DNA of 64,000 nucleotides. It comes from Diplocarpon mali. Lineage: Eukaryota > Ascomycota > Leotiomycetes > Helotiales > Drepanopezizaceae. Shown here piece by piece: positions 48,162 through 61,202 of the stretch; within the stretch, counting starts at the first letter, position 1; each line of letters opens with the position of its first letter. The notes below the pieces were generated by a model. The model was not told where the DNA came from, made no database searches, and was given only the letters and a program-made list of their open reading frames with translations. Made by a program: the position numbers and the translations under genes. The stretch spans positions 1-64,000 of the forward strand of contig JAENRP010000027.1 of the NCBI GenBank assembly GCA_024741835.1, written 5' to 3'.

Positions 48162-49016
48162 GAAAGTGATAAAGGAACGCCAGACCTAGTTGAAGCTAAT
48201 AGCTATTAGGTCTAATAATGCATTAGAGATTAAGGCAAAGCTTAATAAATAGGTAAAATAAGGAGTTTATTACAAACTAACTATAATATACAAAGGTTCC
48301 TACTAGAATAGCATCGCTAAGCGAAGCATCTAGCAAGCAGAGACTGACTATTGCGCTCTATTGCAAGATGCTGACCTACTACTGGAATTCTAGGACCTTG
48401 CGATTAAGGCAAACGTATACTTATAAAATAGAATAGGTAATAGACCAATAGTTAATAGTATTTAAATATTACTATACAAGGCATATTTTAAATAGAAACT
48501 AAGCCTAAACTATATCTGCGTCTTTAGAAGCGTCTGCTACTCCTATATTAGCCCAAAGTCCTAGCCTATAGGTATAAAGAGCAAAAAGCTAATAGACTAA
48601 GGTAGAGAGTATATATTTATTAAGTATATTAAATAGATAATAAAGCAATAGATAGTATATGCGCTAGATCTAAGGCGAGTAATCACATCCTTAGTAGTTG
48701 AGTTCGACGAATCTCGAAATAGGAGGGAGCTATCCTTAAAGCTCTATATACTTAGAGATTCGCAAGGTATACTACTTAATAGTAATACTATTAAGCCGAA
48801 CTAATAACCCCTTTCTCTTAGCTTAGGCATATTAAGCGCACCTGCTAATTAACGACTAGCTAATTATCCAAAGGCCGAATAGACTATTCCTATCGTTTGC
48901 GAACTGCTTAAAGTATAGAATAACTTTAATATTATCGTCCCTTTAATTAAAGCACCTATAGTAAAGGATATTCCCGAAATAAATATAAGTAATAATAAGC
49001 CTTTACTACCGGAAAG

Positions 49017-49213
49017 TGTGGTGCGGTCGGTAGAGGGCCTTCATTAGGTCGCTTAAGAGGCTTACTAATATAAATAAAGATGATTAATTATATTATTATC
49101 TAGTATATATATAGTAAGGAGACTTCGGAAAGAAAAGGGAGAGTTTATAACTTAGTAGGAGTTACGTAGAGGGTCTTTAAAATAAGTAGAGACTCCGCCT
49201 ATTCTATATAATA
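49017..49213 (-). repeat. 3' LTR of Copia element D (left in window)
   Basis: Pairs with 56390-56587. Differences are mostly G/A and C/T, plus one single-base indel. Confidence 0.9.
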
Positions 49214-49769
49214 TACCCCTTAGTTAGGCGATGCTCTTAGAATCGCTTAGCTATATAAATAAAATAAAAGAAAGAATAGCAGTTATAAAGAAAAGAGGCT
49301 CTATCTTATATATTGCCTTTCTAAAGGTCGTTCCTTTTAGAATAAGAAGGGTTGCTATAAGTAATAAGCGCGCTTAGGAATCTTCGCGATTCTATACTAG
49401 TGCTCTATTAGGCTTCCTATAGAGTATTTCTATCGTAGAGGTTCTCCTTCCCTTCTTTTAAAAACAACCCTCCTTTATTATTTAAAATATCGTCTTTATA
49501 CTAATAATTTTAAATATAAAAGGAACTCCTGCTTATTATAACCCTAGCCGCCCTTATAAAGTAAGACCCTTAGAGTCCCTATACCCTGCGTTATATTGAC
49601 TTTACGCTAGGTCGCTAGCGCTCTTGCGAGAGCTAGAACCCTATCTTAGTCCTCTTAGCGCCTGCTAAGTAATAAGCTGCCGCCGCTATCCCTGCCGCTG
49701 CTGCTACCTCTGCTGCTGCCGCTGCTACCTAAGAGCCCTGCCCCTGCTACGCGCTATATACCTAAGCCT

Positions 49770-50400
49770 ACAATAGAGCGCAATAACGCGTGCGTATATT
49801 ATATTGCATATAGGAGCATTAGCAATTTCGATTGTTAGTGCTTTAATAGCACCTTTAGTACGCGTTGCATTTATTATATAGTACTAAGTAATAGCTGCTA
49901 ATAGGCTAGCGGACCTCTCCTCGCCTCCTAGGAGGCTATTATATCGGCCTGCGCTTATAGTGCCTTTAAGGAGGAGGTAGCGCTACTACTAAATGCAATA
50001 AAGGGTGCGCTTTAGAGCTTCTATAGTACGTTTTATTAAGTCTTATTAAGTTCTAGGCTGATTTTTAAAAAATAGGAGCAATCGGACCCTAGTACTAGGA
50101 GGGCCTGCTACTCCTGCAAGTAGTAGTACTGCTGCCTCCCTTGCTCTTAGCATCCTATTCGCGTTTGCTGCCGGCCTATCTTTTACCGCCCTATTTCTTT
50201 TGCTTACTACTGCTGCCACTCCTATTCCTACTACCGCTGCCGCCGACCCCTTTATATCTCCCTTCGTCTCCTTAGCCCCTGCCGTCGCCGCTCTTGCCTT
50301 TGCTACTGCCTTTGCCGTACCTCCTGCCTTCGCCTCTGCTATCGCTAGTATATTCGCCGGCGGGCCTCTAGCCGAGGGAGTGCCTTTAGGCCTCTCTTAA
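49770..50400 (+). pseudogene. Antisense Cys-rich and Ala-rich ORF remnant in element D
   Basis: It lies between the 3' LTR and the end of pol of element D but reads on the opposite (+) strand. Around 49785-50015 a frame with only Gln/Trp-type stops reads NNACVYYIAYRSISNFDC, with further cysteines (CxC, TRCIYY, SNSC), consistent with a mutated Cys-rich, zinc-binding-like module. A second frame, open from about 50070 to 50400, is Ala/Pro/Thr/Ser-rich with hydrophobic stretches. The two parts are in different frames, so indels or an intron separate them. No known family. Confidence 0.4.
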
Positions 50401-50479
50401 GAGGAGATCCGTGCGAAGCTTATAGCTATAGCTTCGCGGCTCTTAGCCTTAGCTAGGAGGATCTAAGGAAGGGTTGCGC

Positions 50480-53400
50480 CTTGCAATAGCGGCTTAGGAA
50501 TATTACCTATTCTTATATTTTTAGAAAAGGAGAAGCTTTTATAATATACTTTATAAGAGAAAATAAATAAACGTAATTATAAAAGAGTAAAAGCTTGTAA
50601 GTATAAGTCTTTTAATAATAAGTGACTACTTGCTAGCAAGTGCGAGTTATTAAACAATTGTTTAAAAGCTCTAGAGGTTTAATAAACAAATGAAGCTTTT
50701 AAACTTCTAGCGGTCTAGGTTTTTAATAAGCCTATCTGCGTATATCTCCTTAATAGGGAGGTAGATTATCTAAAAGCTTCCTCTTTAGTACTTTTAGCAG
50801 ATTTATATATTACTGATTTTGATATATTAAAGGCTTATCTTAATCTTCTTATTCTTTATAACAATTAGCTGAATCGTTTATTAGTTATTATAATATATAT
50901 TTTATTTAAAGAGGGAGTCTATACAAATCTCTTTAAAGAGGCATTTTATAGCTATTATCTCCTTTGCAATAGAAACTATGCTATAGAGTTCTACTTTAAT
51001 AAAAGAGAGCGTAACAGTCGCTTAGCGATTCGCTTTTTAAATAATCGGTCCTTTAAATAGGAAGAAGACGTATCCTTAAGAGGATCTGCAGGTCTCTCGA
51101 TCATCTCCGAAAGAAGCATCTAAAGACGCGACCAATTGGTGTTCCTTAGCCTTAAAGCTATAGGCAATTCCTAAGAAGCGCGTGCTATATAAGTATTAAA
51201 GCGTCTAATTTGCAGCTAAGAGGTACTTAGAGCTTAGATTAGTTAGGAAGAAAGACAGTTAGGAGGCTATAAACGCAATATTTAAGCGTATTATAATTGC
51301 TATATAGAGAATAGAGCCTATTTTCTCTTAGTACTCCTTTATCTTTTTTAAGGAAGCTTGCCTTAAGTTCTTAATAAACTCCTTCTTTAGCAGTAGAGTA
51401 TTAGGCACTCTTCTTATATTAGCTCTAAACTTTTAAGCGATCTTCTTAATATAAGTATTATAAACTAAGGAGATCCTCTTTATCTTCTTATCCTAAATAA
51501 TCCTTACTCTAAGGAACTAGGAGATATCTCTTATAATAGTAAGCTTATACGCCCTCTTTAGGTCTTTAATTAGATAAGTCGCTTAATTTAAGTTAAAGGC
51601 CTTATATAATACTTGAATATTATTAATATAAAATACTATAAAGACTATGCGATCCTTTATTATAAAAATACAAGGCTCCTCGCTTAGTAGCTTGAGTTAA
51701 AGGCCCTTAAGCGTTCTTGCGAAGTTCCTATACTATAGCGCTAGAGAGTCTTTCAGCCTATAGAGCGCGCAGTCTAGTTCTACTACTATACTAGGGCGCT
51801 TAAAGCCATTTAGTAGGAAGTATATGATTAAAGCACTCCTTAGGTCTTTAAGAGCGTTAATAAATGCGTTAATAATATCGAACTGCTTTACTTCTATATT
51901 AAAGTATATGGTAAGCGCTATTAATACCTTAAAAGACCTTGCTATAAGTATAACTATATAGGTTGAGAAAATTGAAGCTTTATTTTAAAGATCCCCTTAT
52001 ATAACTAGCTATAATCGGTACTTTAAAAGCTTGCTAGAGCTATTGACCTTATAGGTAAAAACCCATTTTAATAGTATTGGCAAGGGCTTTAAATAATCCC
52101 TTTGCACAATTCTCTAGCAACTTTAAGATTCTAAATTCCTAATCTCCTAGCGCCTTCCTTCTTTAAATTGTTTGCTAAAAGGGTGCTTCTCTAGGTCTAG
52201 CCATCCTTTCAAAGGCTTCGGTAGAAAGCCTTAGTGCTATAGGCAATTAAGAGACTGCGCTTTATCCTTTACTTAACTATTAACTGCAGCTTTAACAATT
52301 GTATAAACTATCAAATAGTCCTTCCTATCCTCTCTTATCTATTCGTTCGCTTAAAAGGTTAATACAAACTCCTACGCATATAAGGAGTAGGGTAAATCAA
52401 TATTGCTTTAAGAGAGCATATGCTTTAAAGTAGTAGCATACACTTTTAAAGTCTCCTATTGCTTAACGCTTAAGCGTCTTATCCTCTTTTGCTTAAAAAG
52501 AGGGAGTTCCTTTTTGCGCTTTTCTTTATAGGTCTCTTCTTCTATTTTTATTATTACTAAAGGTTCCTTTAAAAGTCTAGGTAGCTCTATCTCTTAAGCT
52601 TATAGTCTTTAAGCTAGTATTACAACTTAAGGTATTATATTATTAAGGCTTACTCCTCTTACTAGGTCGCTTTTTATAAGACTATTAGAGCTCCTCCCAG
52701 ATCTTAATAGCAGTGCCTTTAGCCTTCTACTAGAGTTTACTAAAGCCTACCTTTATAACTAAAGACTCTATCTTAAAGCCCTTAAGCTATCTCTATTCTT
52801 ATATAGAATAGTAGCTAAAGATCTGCCGATCGCCTTATAGAACTCGTCTTTAAAGACTCCCTTAGAGTCATTTACAGTTCCTTCTTTAATAAGGCCTCTA
52901 TAAGGAATTATTACCCTTAAGCTCTGGTCGCCATTTGCCTTCTTAAAGACTAGCGAAGTGGCTTTTAATTCGCTTACTTTTACCCTTAAGTTTTTAAGCA
53001 GGTCTCTCGGAGAATTTGGATTTAAGTTAAGGCCTTTTATATTATTAGTTAAAGGCTATAAAGTAGCGTTAGTCTGCGATATAGGCTCTTTTTATACAGT
53101 AGCTTCTTCTATAGCAATTGCGTTCGGCCTTGCGATAAGCTCCGATTCTTTAAAAATGCCTTTAAACTTAGTATCCTAAGCTCCCTCTTCCTTTTTAATT
53201 AATTAAAGGGTCGTCTTAAGTTCCTAGCGTAATATAGGGTTTGCGCGCTCAACTTTTAAACTATAGAAGAGAGACTTATTGAATTTGATATTATAAGTTG
53301 TTATTACTTATTAGAATATAGGAACCTAGATTTTATAAATATTAAAGGTAATATATTCAACTAAGTAATCTAAGTGCCTTTATAGTTTAATTTTAAAGGT

Positions 53401-56184
53401 TCGGCGGTCCCTTCCCGCCTTCCTCTCCTTAATTAAAGGGTATACGCAAGCGCTATATATATAAATGCGACTCCAGTTGGGCTTTAAGCTTGCTATTATC
53501 TGCTTAATAAGTAGCGGCTTATAAAATCGAAAATACTACTTAAACCAACTATAGAAAGCCTCGCTTAGTAAGATCATCTTCTTCCTAATAAGTAAAGAGA
53601 TATTATAAAGGTATATAGCAGCCTTTATAACCTTTGGCCAAAGGCTTGCTAAAAGCCTAGCGTAGATCCTTATTTTAATAAAGCGTTTAATTAACTCCCT
53701 TCCTACTTACTCCGCGCCTCTATTAGGTTAGTATATATAAGTAAGAGTAAGCTTTAAATCGATTCCCTCCTCTTTTACCTATCTTTAATACTTTATAAGA
53801 GAGTCTTCCCTTAAGGAGATTATTAAAGTGTTATTATCTTATCTAATCTTGCAAATGGAAAGCCTATATTGGCGTTTTACCTATACTTTAAAGGCCTAAA
53901 GGACCTCTATAACTATATCTCTACCCTTCGATCTTAATAAGAATATCCAAAGTATACTACTATACTCGTCTTTAATTAAAAGAACCTATAAGCAATTATT
54001 ATATAAGTTGTTTAAAAAGTTAAAGAGATCCTAGGAGATCCTAAAGAAGGGCCTTAGAGATCGGTTCTTAAAGGTAGTACGAGAAATAACTTGCTTAGCA
54101 AACGCTATTGCATATATAAGGCACTTTAGCCTTTATATTCCTTTGATCTTTACTCCCTTAGCGCACTTGACTAGCGCTTAGAGAGCCTCTGCGCCTAAGT
54201 AGCTAGCGCAAAGGTGCTAAGTGTACGCGTTATTATCCCGCACTTTAATAGGTATATAGCTAGACTAGAACCTATTATAAAGCGTCGTCTTAGCTATAGG
54301 GAACGCTATTAAAGTAAAGAAGTCATATTAAAGCATATTTAAGAGATCTAAATAATTAATAGGCTTATATTCAAAGAAAATAAGATTATAGCAACGCTCT
54401 AACTAAGCTTGCTTTATAGAATCTCCAATGCTCCTAGAGCATAAAGTGAGGTCTACCCTAGAGTACTAAAAACCCTTATCCGCAAGGAGCCTCTTTAAGA
54501 TAATATTAGTAGTAAACTCCTTTATAATAGCAATATTGCAAAGCGTTATCCTTATAAGAGAGCTATTACGCTATAAAAGAGAGTCTACTATATATCTATT
54601 ACCTCTCCTAATGATTAGGAGTCTTAAGGTACCTACTTTAATATATTACTATAAGTCGCCAAAAGGCTTAAAGGTACTTACAATAAGTAAATCCTTTAAA
54701 TTAACGATATAAGTAGCTGCGTAATTGTTAAGGAGCGTACTTAAGGAGAGCGGGTAGCGTTCTAGCTTAAAGAGGTAGTAGATATTGAATAATTCTTTAA
54801 AAGCGTCGAAGGTAAAGGGATCTATTATTATAAAGACTGGTAAGTTCTCCCTTTTGCTACTTAAACCGTCCTCTTCAAAGGCTAAAGCCTTTCTCTTAAA
54901 TTTGTCAATCGCTATTACTATAATATCATTCTCCTTAAGCTATGCTTAGAGACCTTTAAACTAGTCTTTTGCATTTAAAGCCTTTTGTATTTATAGGACC
55001 TCCTCTTGCAAGGAGAGAACCTTTATATTTTCCTTACGCCTATCTATAGCATATAATAGTTTCCGACAGTCCTAGGGCTTTTAATAGTGATTTTTAAAGC
55101 CTCTATAAGGGCACTTAGGCCTAATCTCCCTTTTAGAGCTTATAGAGTAATTTTAAGAGCTGCTCGCTAAAGCCTGCGAAGGGGTTTTAGCATCTAAGAG
55201 AGACTCTTAAGTAGCAAAAACTGCTAGCCCTTTATTATCGATCGCTCTATTAGATTTAATGCCTGCTAAGGCGCGGCTCAGCTGCATTAGGTCGTACTTA
55301 TATAGGGTTCCTATCTGCTTATTAGTAATGATTTCCTCCTTTAGGCGAGTCGCCTAACTCGGATTGATCTTTATTATAACTAAGTTTAAAAAGTTAGTAA
55401 CTCCTAGTCTCCCTTTAATCTTAAGAAGACTATATTACTCTATTAAGCAGTACGCCTCCTGCTACTCCTAGATCTACTGCTAAGTATTAGTTCTCCTAGT
55501 TTTGCCTTAGTATAATATGTTATAGTATTAAAGCCTTATCTAAGACTGAATAGCCTTATTAGAAGGCATAATATCACGCTTTAAGATAGATACTAGGCCT
55601 TAGAGTAAGAGTTGCTAATTAACCAAATTAGCATACGGGTTATTAGTAGTAGTTCTACTTATAGGAGTATCTCTATTAGGTATTAAGGAGAAGAGCTTCT
55701 TAGCTTAGATTTATACTTAAGCTATTGCAAAAGCTAAGAGCGTTCTATCGACGGTCTTAAAGACCCATTCTAGGAGTAGCTTATAGTATTTGCGTTAAGT
55801 CTTTTAAGTTTCCTTGCGCAAGTAGTACTCCTTTATTAGGATTTTATATTTATCCTTAATATCCTTATAAAAAGCCTATAGAGGAAGAGCCTTTAATAGA
55901 TCTCTTAAGGGAAAGCGGGCGTAAATCTATTTAAATAGAGTCGCTGCATACTCTTTATACAACCTTGCGTATACTACGCAGAGGTTAGCCGTTTCTAGTT
56001 CCTTAAGCTCTTATATAAAGGGAGCTTAAGGCTCGGTCTTTATAATTAACTTAAATAAGAGTCTTAGATTGGTAAAAATAGTGATATTATAAAGCTTAGC
56101 AAAGAATATATATTTACTAAACTACTTCACTTAAAAGGCAAAGGTATTAAAGCGAGGCTTAAAGATACTTAAAGAGTTAGACAT
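50480..56184 (-). pseudogene. Copia gag-pol of element D, RIP-inactivated
   Basis: Begins MSNSLSIFKPRF at 56184; a gag zinc-knuckle remnant (CPYRGFKNHY then DC) is near 55,110-55,060. Pol follows, with a reverse transcriptase box near 51,613-51,633 and the downstream Copia signature SxFLRVRIIxDKKIKRISL. Stops at Gln/Trp codons occur throughout. Confidence 0.75.
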
Positions 56185-56389
56185 TTTAAATAGAGTCTAA
56201 TGAAAAAGGTTAAGTATATAAATGAGGTTTGCAAATAAGGTTCGATCGGAAAATGGAGATTTGTTAATTGAAAATAAAGGTCCTTTGAATTGTTATAAGT
56301 ACTCGAAAAGTCGGTCAAAAGCTTAAAGGGCCCTTTAGCCGGTTGTATACAAAGAGAAAGTATATTAAAGTGCTTACAAGGCTTATAAC

Positions 56390-56587
56390 TATAGTACAGT
56401 CGGCTAGAGGGCCTTCATTAGGTCGCTTAGGAAGCTCGCTAATATAGATAAAGATGATTAATTGTATTATTATCTAGTGTATATATAGTAAGGAGACTTC
56501 GGAAAGAAAAGGGAGAGTCTATGACTCAGCAGGAGTCATATGGAGGGTCTCCAGAATAAGTGGAGACTCCGCCCATTCTGCACAACA
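56390..56587 (-). repeat. 5' LTR of Copia element D (right in window)
   Basis: 198 bp; the biological 5' LTR, because the primer-site remnant and gag start lie to its left on the - strand. Confidence 0.9.
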
Positions 56588-58689
56588 GAAAGCAATTCCT
56601 TAAATGATAAGCCTATAGAACCTATAGCTAAACCTACGTCCTTAAAGAGGAATAAAGACTTAGAACTAGAAGATACCTTAGATGAACGCAAGTCTAAGCG
56701 TATCTAGGCTATAATAGCATATAGGATCTATAAGCTCGAACTTCAATAGAGCTTTAATAAAGATAATACGTTCCTAGCCGCTAAGAGGATAATGAAAATC
56801 TCTCTTCTAAAGACGTATAATAAAGCTATTAATAACCTAGAGAATAGAGTAGTATAGAGTAAGGCAATCTAAGAGGAGATAAGCTCTCTTATTGCAAATG
56901 GCATATAGATAAAGGAACTGATGCTAAAGGATATAAACCTAGTATTAATAAAGTGGGTCTTTATAATTAAGATATATATAGATAGAACCCTAGAGTATTA
57001 TAAAGCAAGGCTTATAGCTAAGGGCTTCTTTTAATAGTATAGAGAAGACTACTTCGATATATTCGCGCTAATAGTTTATATAGATACCCTTTATATATTT
57101 ATAGCGATAGTAGCTGCTAAGGACCTTAAATGCAAATAGTATAATATTAAAAATGCATTTACTAAAGCGATTATAAAGGAATGGATTTTTCTCTCCTAAC
57201 CTAATAGTATTCTTATATATACTAGCCACTCTCTTTATATACTCCGCAGTATCTATAGGCTTAAACAATCAGCCTATAATTAGAACCTCTTATATAGCTC
57301 TACTCTAGTAGAAATGGGATTCGTTTAGAGCCTAGCTAACCTTTATCTATTTACCTATACTAAGCGTAGAATTAAATTGCTATTATATATTGATAATATT
57401 GCTATAGCTGCGAAAATAACTACTCAATTAGATTAGTTCTTTATAATAATTCGGAAACGTTTTAATACTAAGGATCTAAGGGGAATTTATAAGATCCTTA
57501 GCATTTGCATTATAAGGAACCGCTCTATTTAAGAACTCTAGTTGGATTAAGAGCAGTATATTAAAAAGATCTTAGACCAAATAGGACTTTCCACTTATAC
57601 TCCCAACTTTAAGCTAAAGTATACTCCAATCGAAGGAAAGTATAATAAGTTAGAGCCTACTAATAAAAATGAGTAAAAAGGAGATTTAAAAAAGTATTAA
57701 TAGGACATTAGAGCAATTATATATACTATAGTATATATAAGACCAGATATTGCCTTTATTATTAGGCAACTTAATCAGAACCTAAAGGATCTAACAATTT
57801 AATATAAGAATGCAGTCAAGCAACTTAAAAGGTACCTTTAATCGATAATTATATAAAAGGTAAGATATAAACTAATAAAATATACAAGTGCAAAGCTTAA
57901 GGTATATACTAATTCCAATTAGGCAAATATAAAAGGTTGGAAAAGTATATTTAGAAGCATAGTAGTACTATATAGTAGACCTATATTATAAAGAAGTAGG
58001 AAGCAGAAATCAGTAGCTACTGCAAGCACTAAGGCCAAATATATATTAATATTATTAAATTATAAGTAAGGATTATAAATCGCCTAAGTTTTAAAAGATA
58101 TAGGTTTTACTAAGTATATTAAATAAGATAAGAACTATATTAATTTTTAAGTAAATAATATAAAAGCGATTGCACTTATAAAGAATCCACACTTATATAA
58201 GTGATTGAAATATATCAATATTACCTACTACTTTATCTATAACCTTATTATAAAGAATAAGTTATCAATTACTTATATCCTAACCGATTAAATAGTAGTA
58301 GATAGATTTACAAAGCTATTAAAGATAGTTACAAAGTTCGAAGCATTTAAAGATATACTAGGGTTGCAAAAGATAGTAAGGGCTTAGTAGGCTTAAGGAC
58401 AACTCTTAGGCCTGCCTCGCGAGTTAGGTTATATAGTCTTATAAAGGAAAGTTTTTAAATCGACTCTTAGGCCTAGACCGCGAGTCAAGTTATATAGTCT
58501 TATAAAGGAATATCTTTTAGGAAATTTGACTCCTAGTCCTACCCTATAAGTAAGATTGGTAATTTCAATAGAGGTTGCTATTAATTGATTATTTTTAATT
58601 TAAAGAGATACTTAAAAGTTGGATTAGCGTAAAAGGATAATTGTTATTTTCCTAACTATAGGTCAATCAGAGTAAAGTCTAAGTAAAGG

Positions 58690-58884
58690 TATTAAAATAG
58701 GTAATACAGCTATCACTCTAATATATTATCATATAACCCTACTGCTTAATCAATAGGATATTAATATATATATAGCTATAGGGAAGAAAGGGGTAACCTT
58801 CCTTCCCTAACTCTTACTAATATATCGACCATCGACCTCTAGAAGTTTCCTATACCTACTGCGCCAACTCATTTAAGCTCAATA
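58690..58884 (+). repeat. 3' LTR of Copia element B (195 bp)
   Basis: TATTAAAATAGG to AAGCTCAATA; followed by TSD GTTTA, which matches the 5 bp before 38893. Confidence 0.92.
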
Positions 58885-59439
58885 GTTTAAGCGATAAAGA
58901 TAGAGATTTTATTCGAGTTTACAATAATGCGAAGATAAGATAAGATACTTTAAAAGCAAAATACTCTTAAACAACTGCCTTTAATACCTAGCATCTGCTA
59001 TAGTAGATCACTTTATTTTAATATAGAAAAGATAAAGATAGTAAGGATATAAATATAAATATAAACTCTGCCTAGTCTATACTATATAAAGCAAGGAGGA
59101 GAGTAAGAGCCGCAGATCCTAGGATAGCTATGACTTTTAAGGAAACTCAGCTTTTTAATTTCCTACTTAATAGCCTCCCTCTTAAGTTTACTATTATAAA
59201 ACAATCTCTTCTTATCTAACCTAACCTTAAGATCTATAAGAAGATCGACCTCCTTTGAACTATTAAGCAAAACCTTAAAGGACGCTCTAAATCGGCAAAT
59301 GCCATATTATAAGGCAATAATAAGCCTAAGAAGAGAAAGAAGCGTAGGATAAGCCCTTAAGCTCATCGGGGATACTACTTTTATAATAGTGCTTATAATA
59401 TTACTAATTATAAAGTTAGAAGGCAACTGATTGATATAG

Positions 59440-59738
59440 TATTAGTACGCAGATTCCTATGCAAGAGGCAAGCCATCCTTATTCCTAGGGTCATCTTATA
59501 CAGCTGTACCATATGCGATATAAGGGGTTTTATATATATTTCGGACGGCTATTCAGCCGGAGGACCTTAAAAGGATATCTATATACAGCTAGGAGGGAAT
59601 ATAAGAGGGAGGATATTTAAAGGTATAAAGGTACTATCTCAGTTATATAGAAATAGACAGATATTATAATAGATTCTTTTTAATAATAAGTACTTAACTA
59701 TATTTATATAAATATCAATTACTAGTATAGAACCTATA
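59440..59738 (+). repeat. 5' LTR of element G, RIP-mutated
   Basis: Aligns gap-free with the solo LTR; I count 33 differences in 299 bp, 32 of them transitions, 31 of which read C/G in the solo LTR and T/A here. Confidence 0.92.
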
Positions 59739-61202
59739 CTAATCAGTAGTAGCACCTTTACTATAGATAGCAAAGTTATTAAACCGAAGAATTCTTTCTT
59801 AATTTTAAGGAGTACTTAATTATATTTCCAGCTTACCTTAAATACCAACCTAAATGTACAAAGTAATATCAGTTACTACTAAAGGGGAAAAGGCGAAAGG
59901 TACGCGAATCTAACTAGAGTTATTACTTTAAAGGTAGATACTATCCTCTTCTACCTGCGTTCTATTACATATTACAATTAAAGCAAAACCGAAGTGCAAT
60001 CGGTATCCCGATTACAACTAGATAATAGCATAATAATATACAAAATACAATCATATTAAACTTCTTTCGGACCCTATTAGGGCGTAGAGCAATATCTAGA
60101 TAATATTAGGAAATGATCGAAGGGAGACTATTAATACCGCTTAATCTAAGGTAACCCCAGATATTAAAGGACCTTAAAAGGGATATAAGACCTTAAGAGG
60201 ATCAACCTAGCGAAAAGGCCCTTAAACTAAAAGATTAATATATAAAGAACTTCCAAAAGATATTATAAGATAGCAAAAGGAGAGGGCTATACCTTGCTAA
60301 GGACTTTTAAAAGGAATTCTAAGATTAGATAATTAACGACTTTAAATCGCTAGATAAGGATATTTAATAACGCTTAAAGGATAACCTTTAGTACTATAAA
60401 GTATATATTTAGCGTAAGAAGGGCGTTTCAATTAGCTAGGCACTTTTTAATATAGTATACTAAGAAGGAAACGAGTAGCTAGAAGACCAGCTAAAGTCAT
60501 AGACTTAAGAAGTACTAAACTCAGTTATAGCACAATCTCTGAGATATGGAATAAGGTCTACTTTAGAATTTGCTAAGTCTATGCAAATAAGCGAGCCACC
60601 TGCTTAAAGGGTTACTATAGCTAAATAGGAGATACTACACCAAGACTCGCTTTAGCAAGGATACTTTAAATATAATAATAATACTTTATAAGATAACCTA
60701 TATAAAGCAAATACTCTAAGATAAACAACCGAATAGTACAACCTTAAAAAAATACTTTATTAACCCTAATTAGGATAGACCTTAATCTTGCAATACCTAG
60801 AGATCCCGAATCCGATACTAATGCCGCCGATCCAACCGAAAGATAGATCGTTACTACCCTTTACTATAGAGAGAGGTTTAAGAGCGCTTCTAAACCTTAA
60901 TTAAAGCGACGCTTAACTATTCTAGTATATTATAAAACCTTTGACTTCAAATTAGGCTAAAACCCTTATAAATCTAAGTAAGATATATACTAAAGAGACT
61001 TAGTACTTAGGTAAGAAAGATCACTTTAATAAGAAGCTTTATATATTTGCCAATTTATACTAAAGAGCCTTAATAGACTAAAGCATATAGCATAAAGCCT
61101 TTTTATTTATACTATAAGACTCGGCCTCAATGTACTACTATTAGTACCTATAAAATAAGAACTTTAAGTTTGCTAAGCTAGTAGAGGCCATTCGGGCCAA
61201 TT
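59440..61202 (+). mobile_element. Element G (299-bp LTR), 5' part with gag-like ORF, nested in E
   Basis: The LTR 59440-59738 is the same family and exact length as the solo LTR at 34991-35289. The internal part reads on the + strand, with Gln/Trp-type stops, as a gypsy-like gag: KDHFNKKLYIFANLYQRALI near 61,020, then HKAFLFIL and DSASMYYYQYL. Its reverse transcriptase and 3' LTR are not seen. It appears to be cut at about 61,200-61,510 by other repeats. Confidence 0.7.

Larger units (their letters stand above)
49017..56587 (-). mobile_element. Copia element D, full length, reverse orientation, nested in B
   Basis: LTRs 49017-49213 (197 bp) and 56390-56587 (198 bp), starting TGTGGTGCGG and ending GCACAACA, with TSD GAAAG at 49012-49016 and 56588-56592. 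Orientation is - : the primer-site remnant GTTATAAGCC follows the right-hand LTR on the - strand, gag starts at the ATG at 56184 (MSNSLSIFKPRFNTFAF), and the reverse transcriptase reads VFIVFYINNIQVLYKAFN at about 51,645-51,600, with YVDD turned to YINN at 51613-51633. A different family from A/B/C/E. Heavily mutated. Confidence 0.9.
38893..58884 (+). mobile_element. Copia element B, complete but split by C and D
   Basis: 5' LTR 38893-39087 and 3' LTR 58690-58884, both 195 bp, with TSD GTTTA at 38888-38892 and 58885-58889. The element is in three pieces: 38893-41936, 48162-49016 and 56588-58884. Removing the insertions and duplicated TSDs leaves 6186 bp. In order: leader repeats, gag with zinc-knuckle remnant near 40338 (GCYFYNSTYNITNC, one Cys and His lost to Tyr/Asn), the 39/48-bp array, GAG-pre-integrase and integrase (split by C), reverse transcriptase with YIDN at 57386-57397, and RNase H near 57,900. 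All frames are broken by RIP-type stops. Confidence 0.92.
37929..59439 (+). mobile_element. Copia element E (195-bp LTR family), split by element B
   Basis: The 5' LTR 37929-38123 begins TGTTAAGATGGG; a primer-site remnant AGTTATAAGCCC, leader repeats and the start of gag run to 38892. There the sequence is interrupted by element B (38893-58884) and resumes at 58885 (GTTTAAGCGATAAAG), continuing gag until 59439, where element G's LTR breaks it. Left and right parts join to give the gag sequence found uninterrupted in B and C. The 3' half and 3' LTR are not in the window. Confidence 0.85.
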
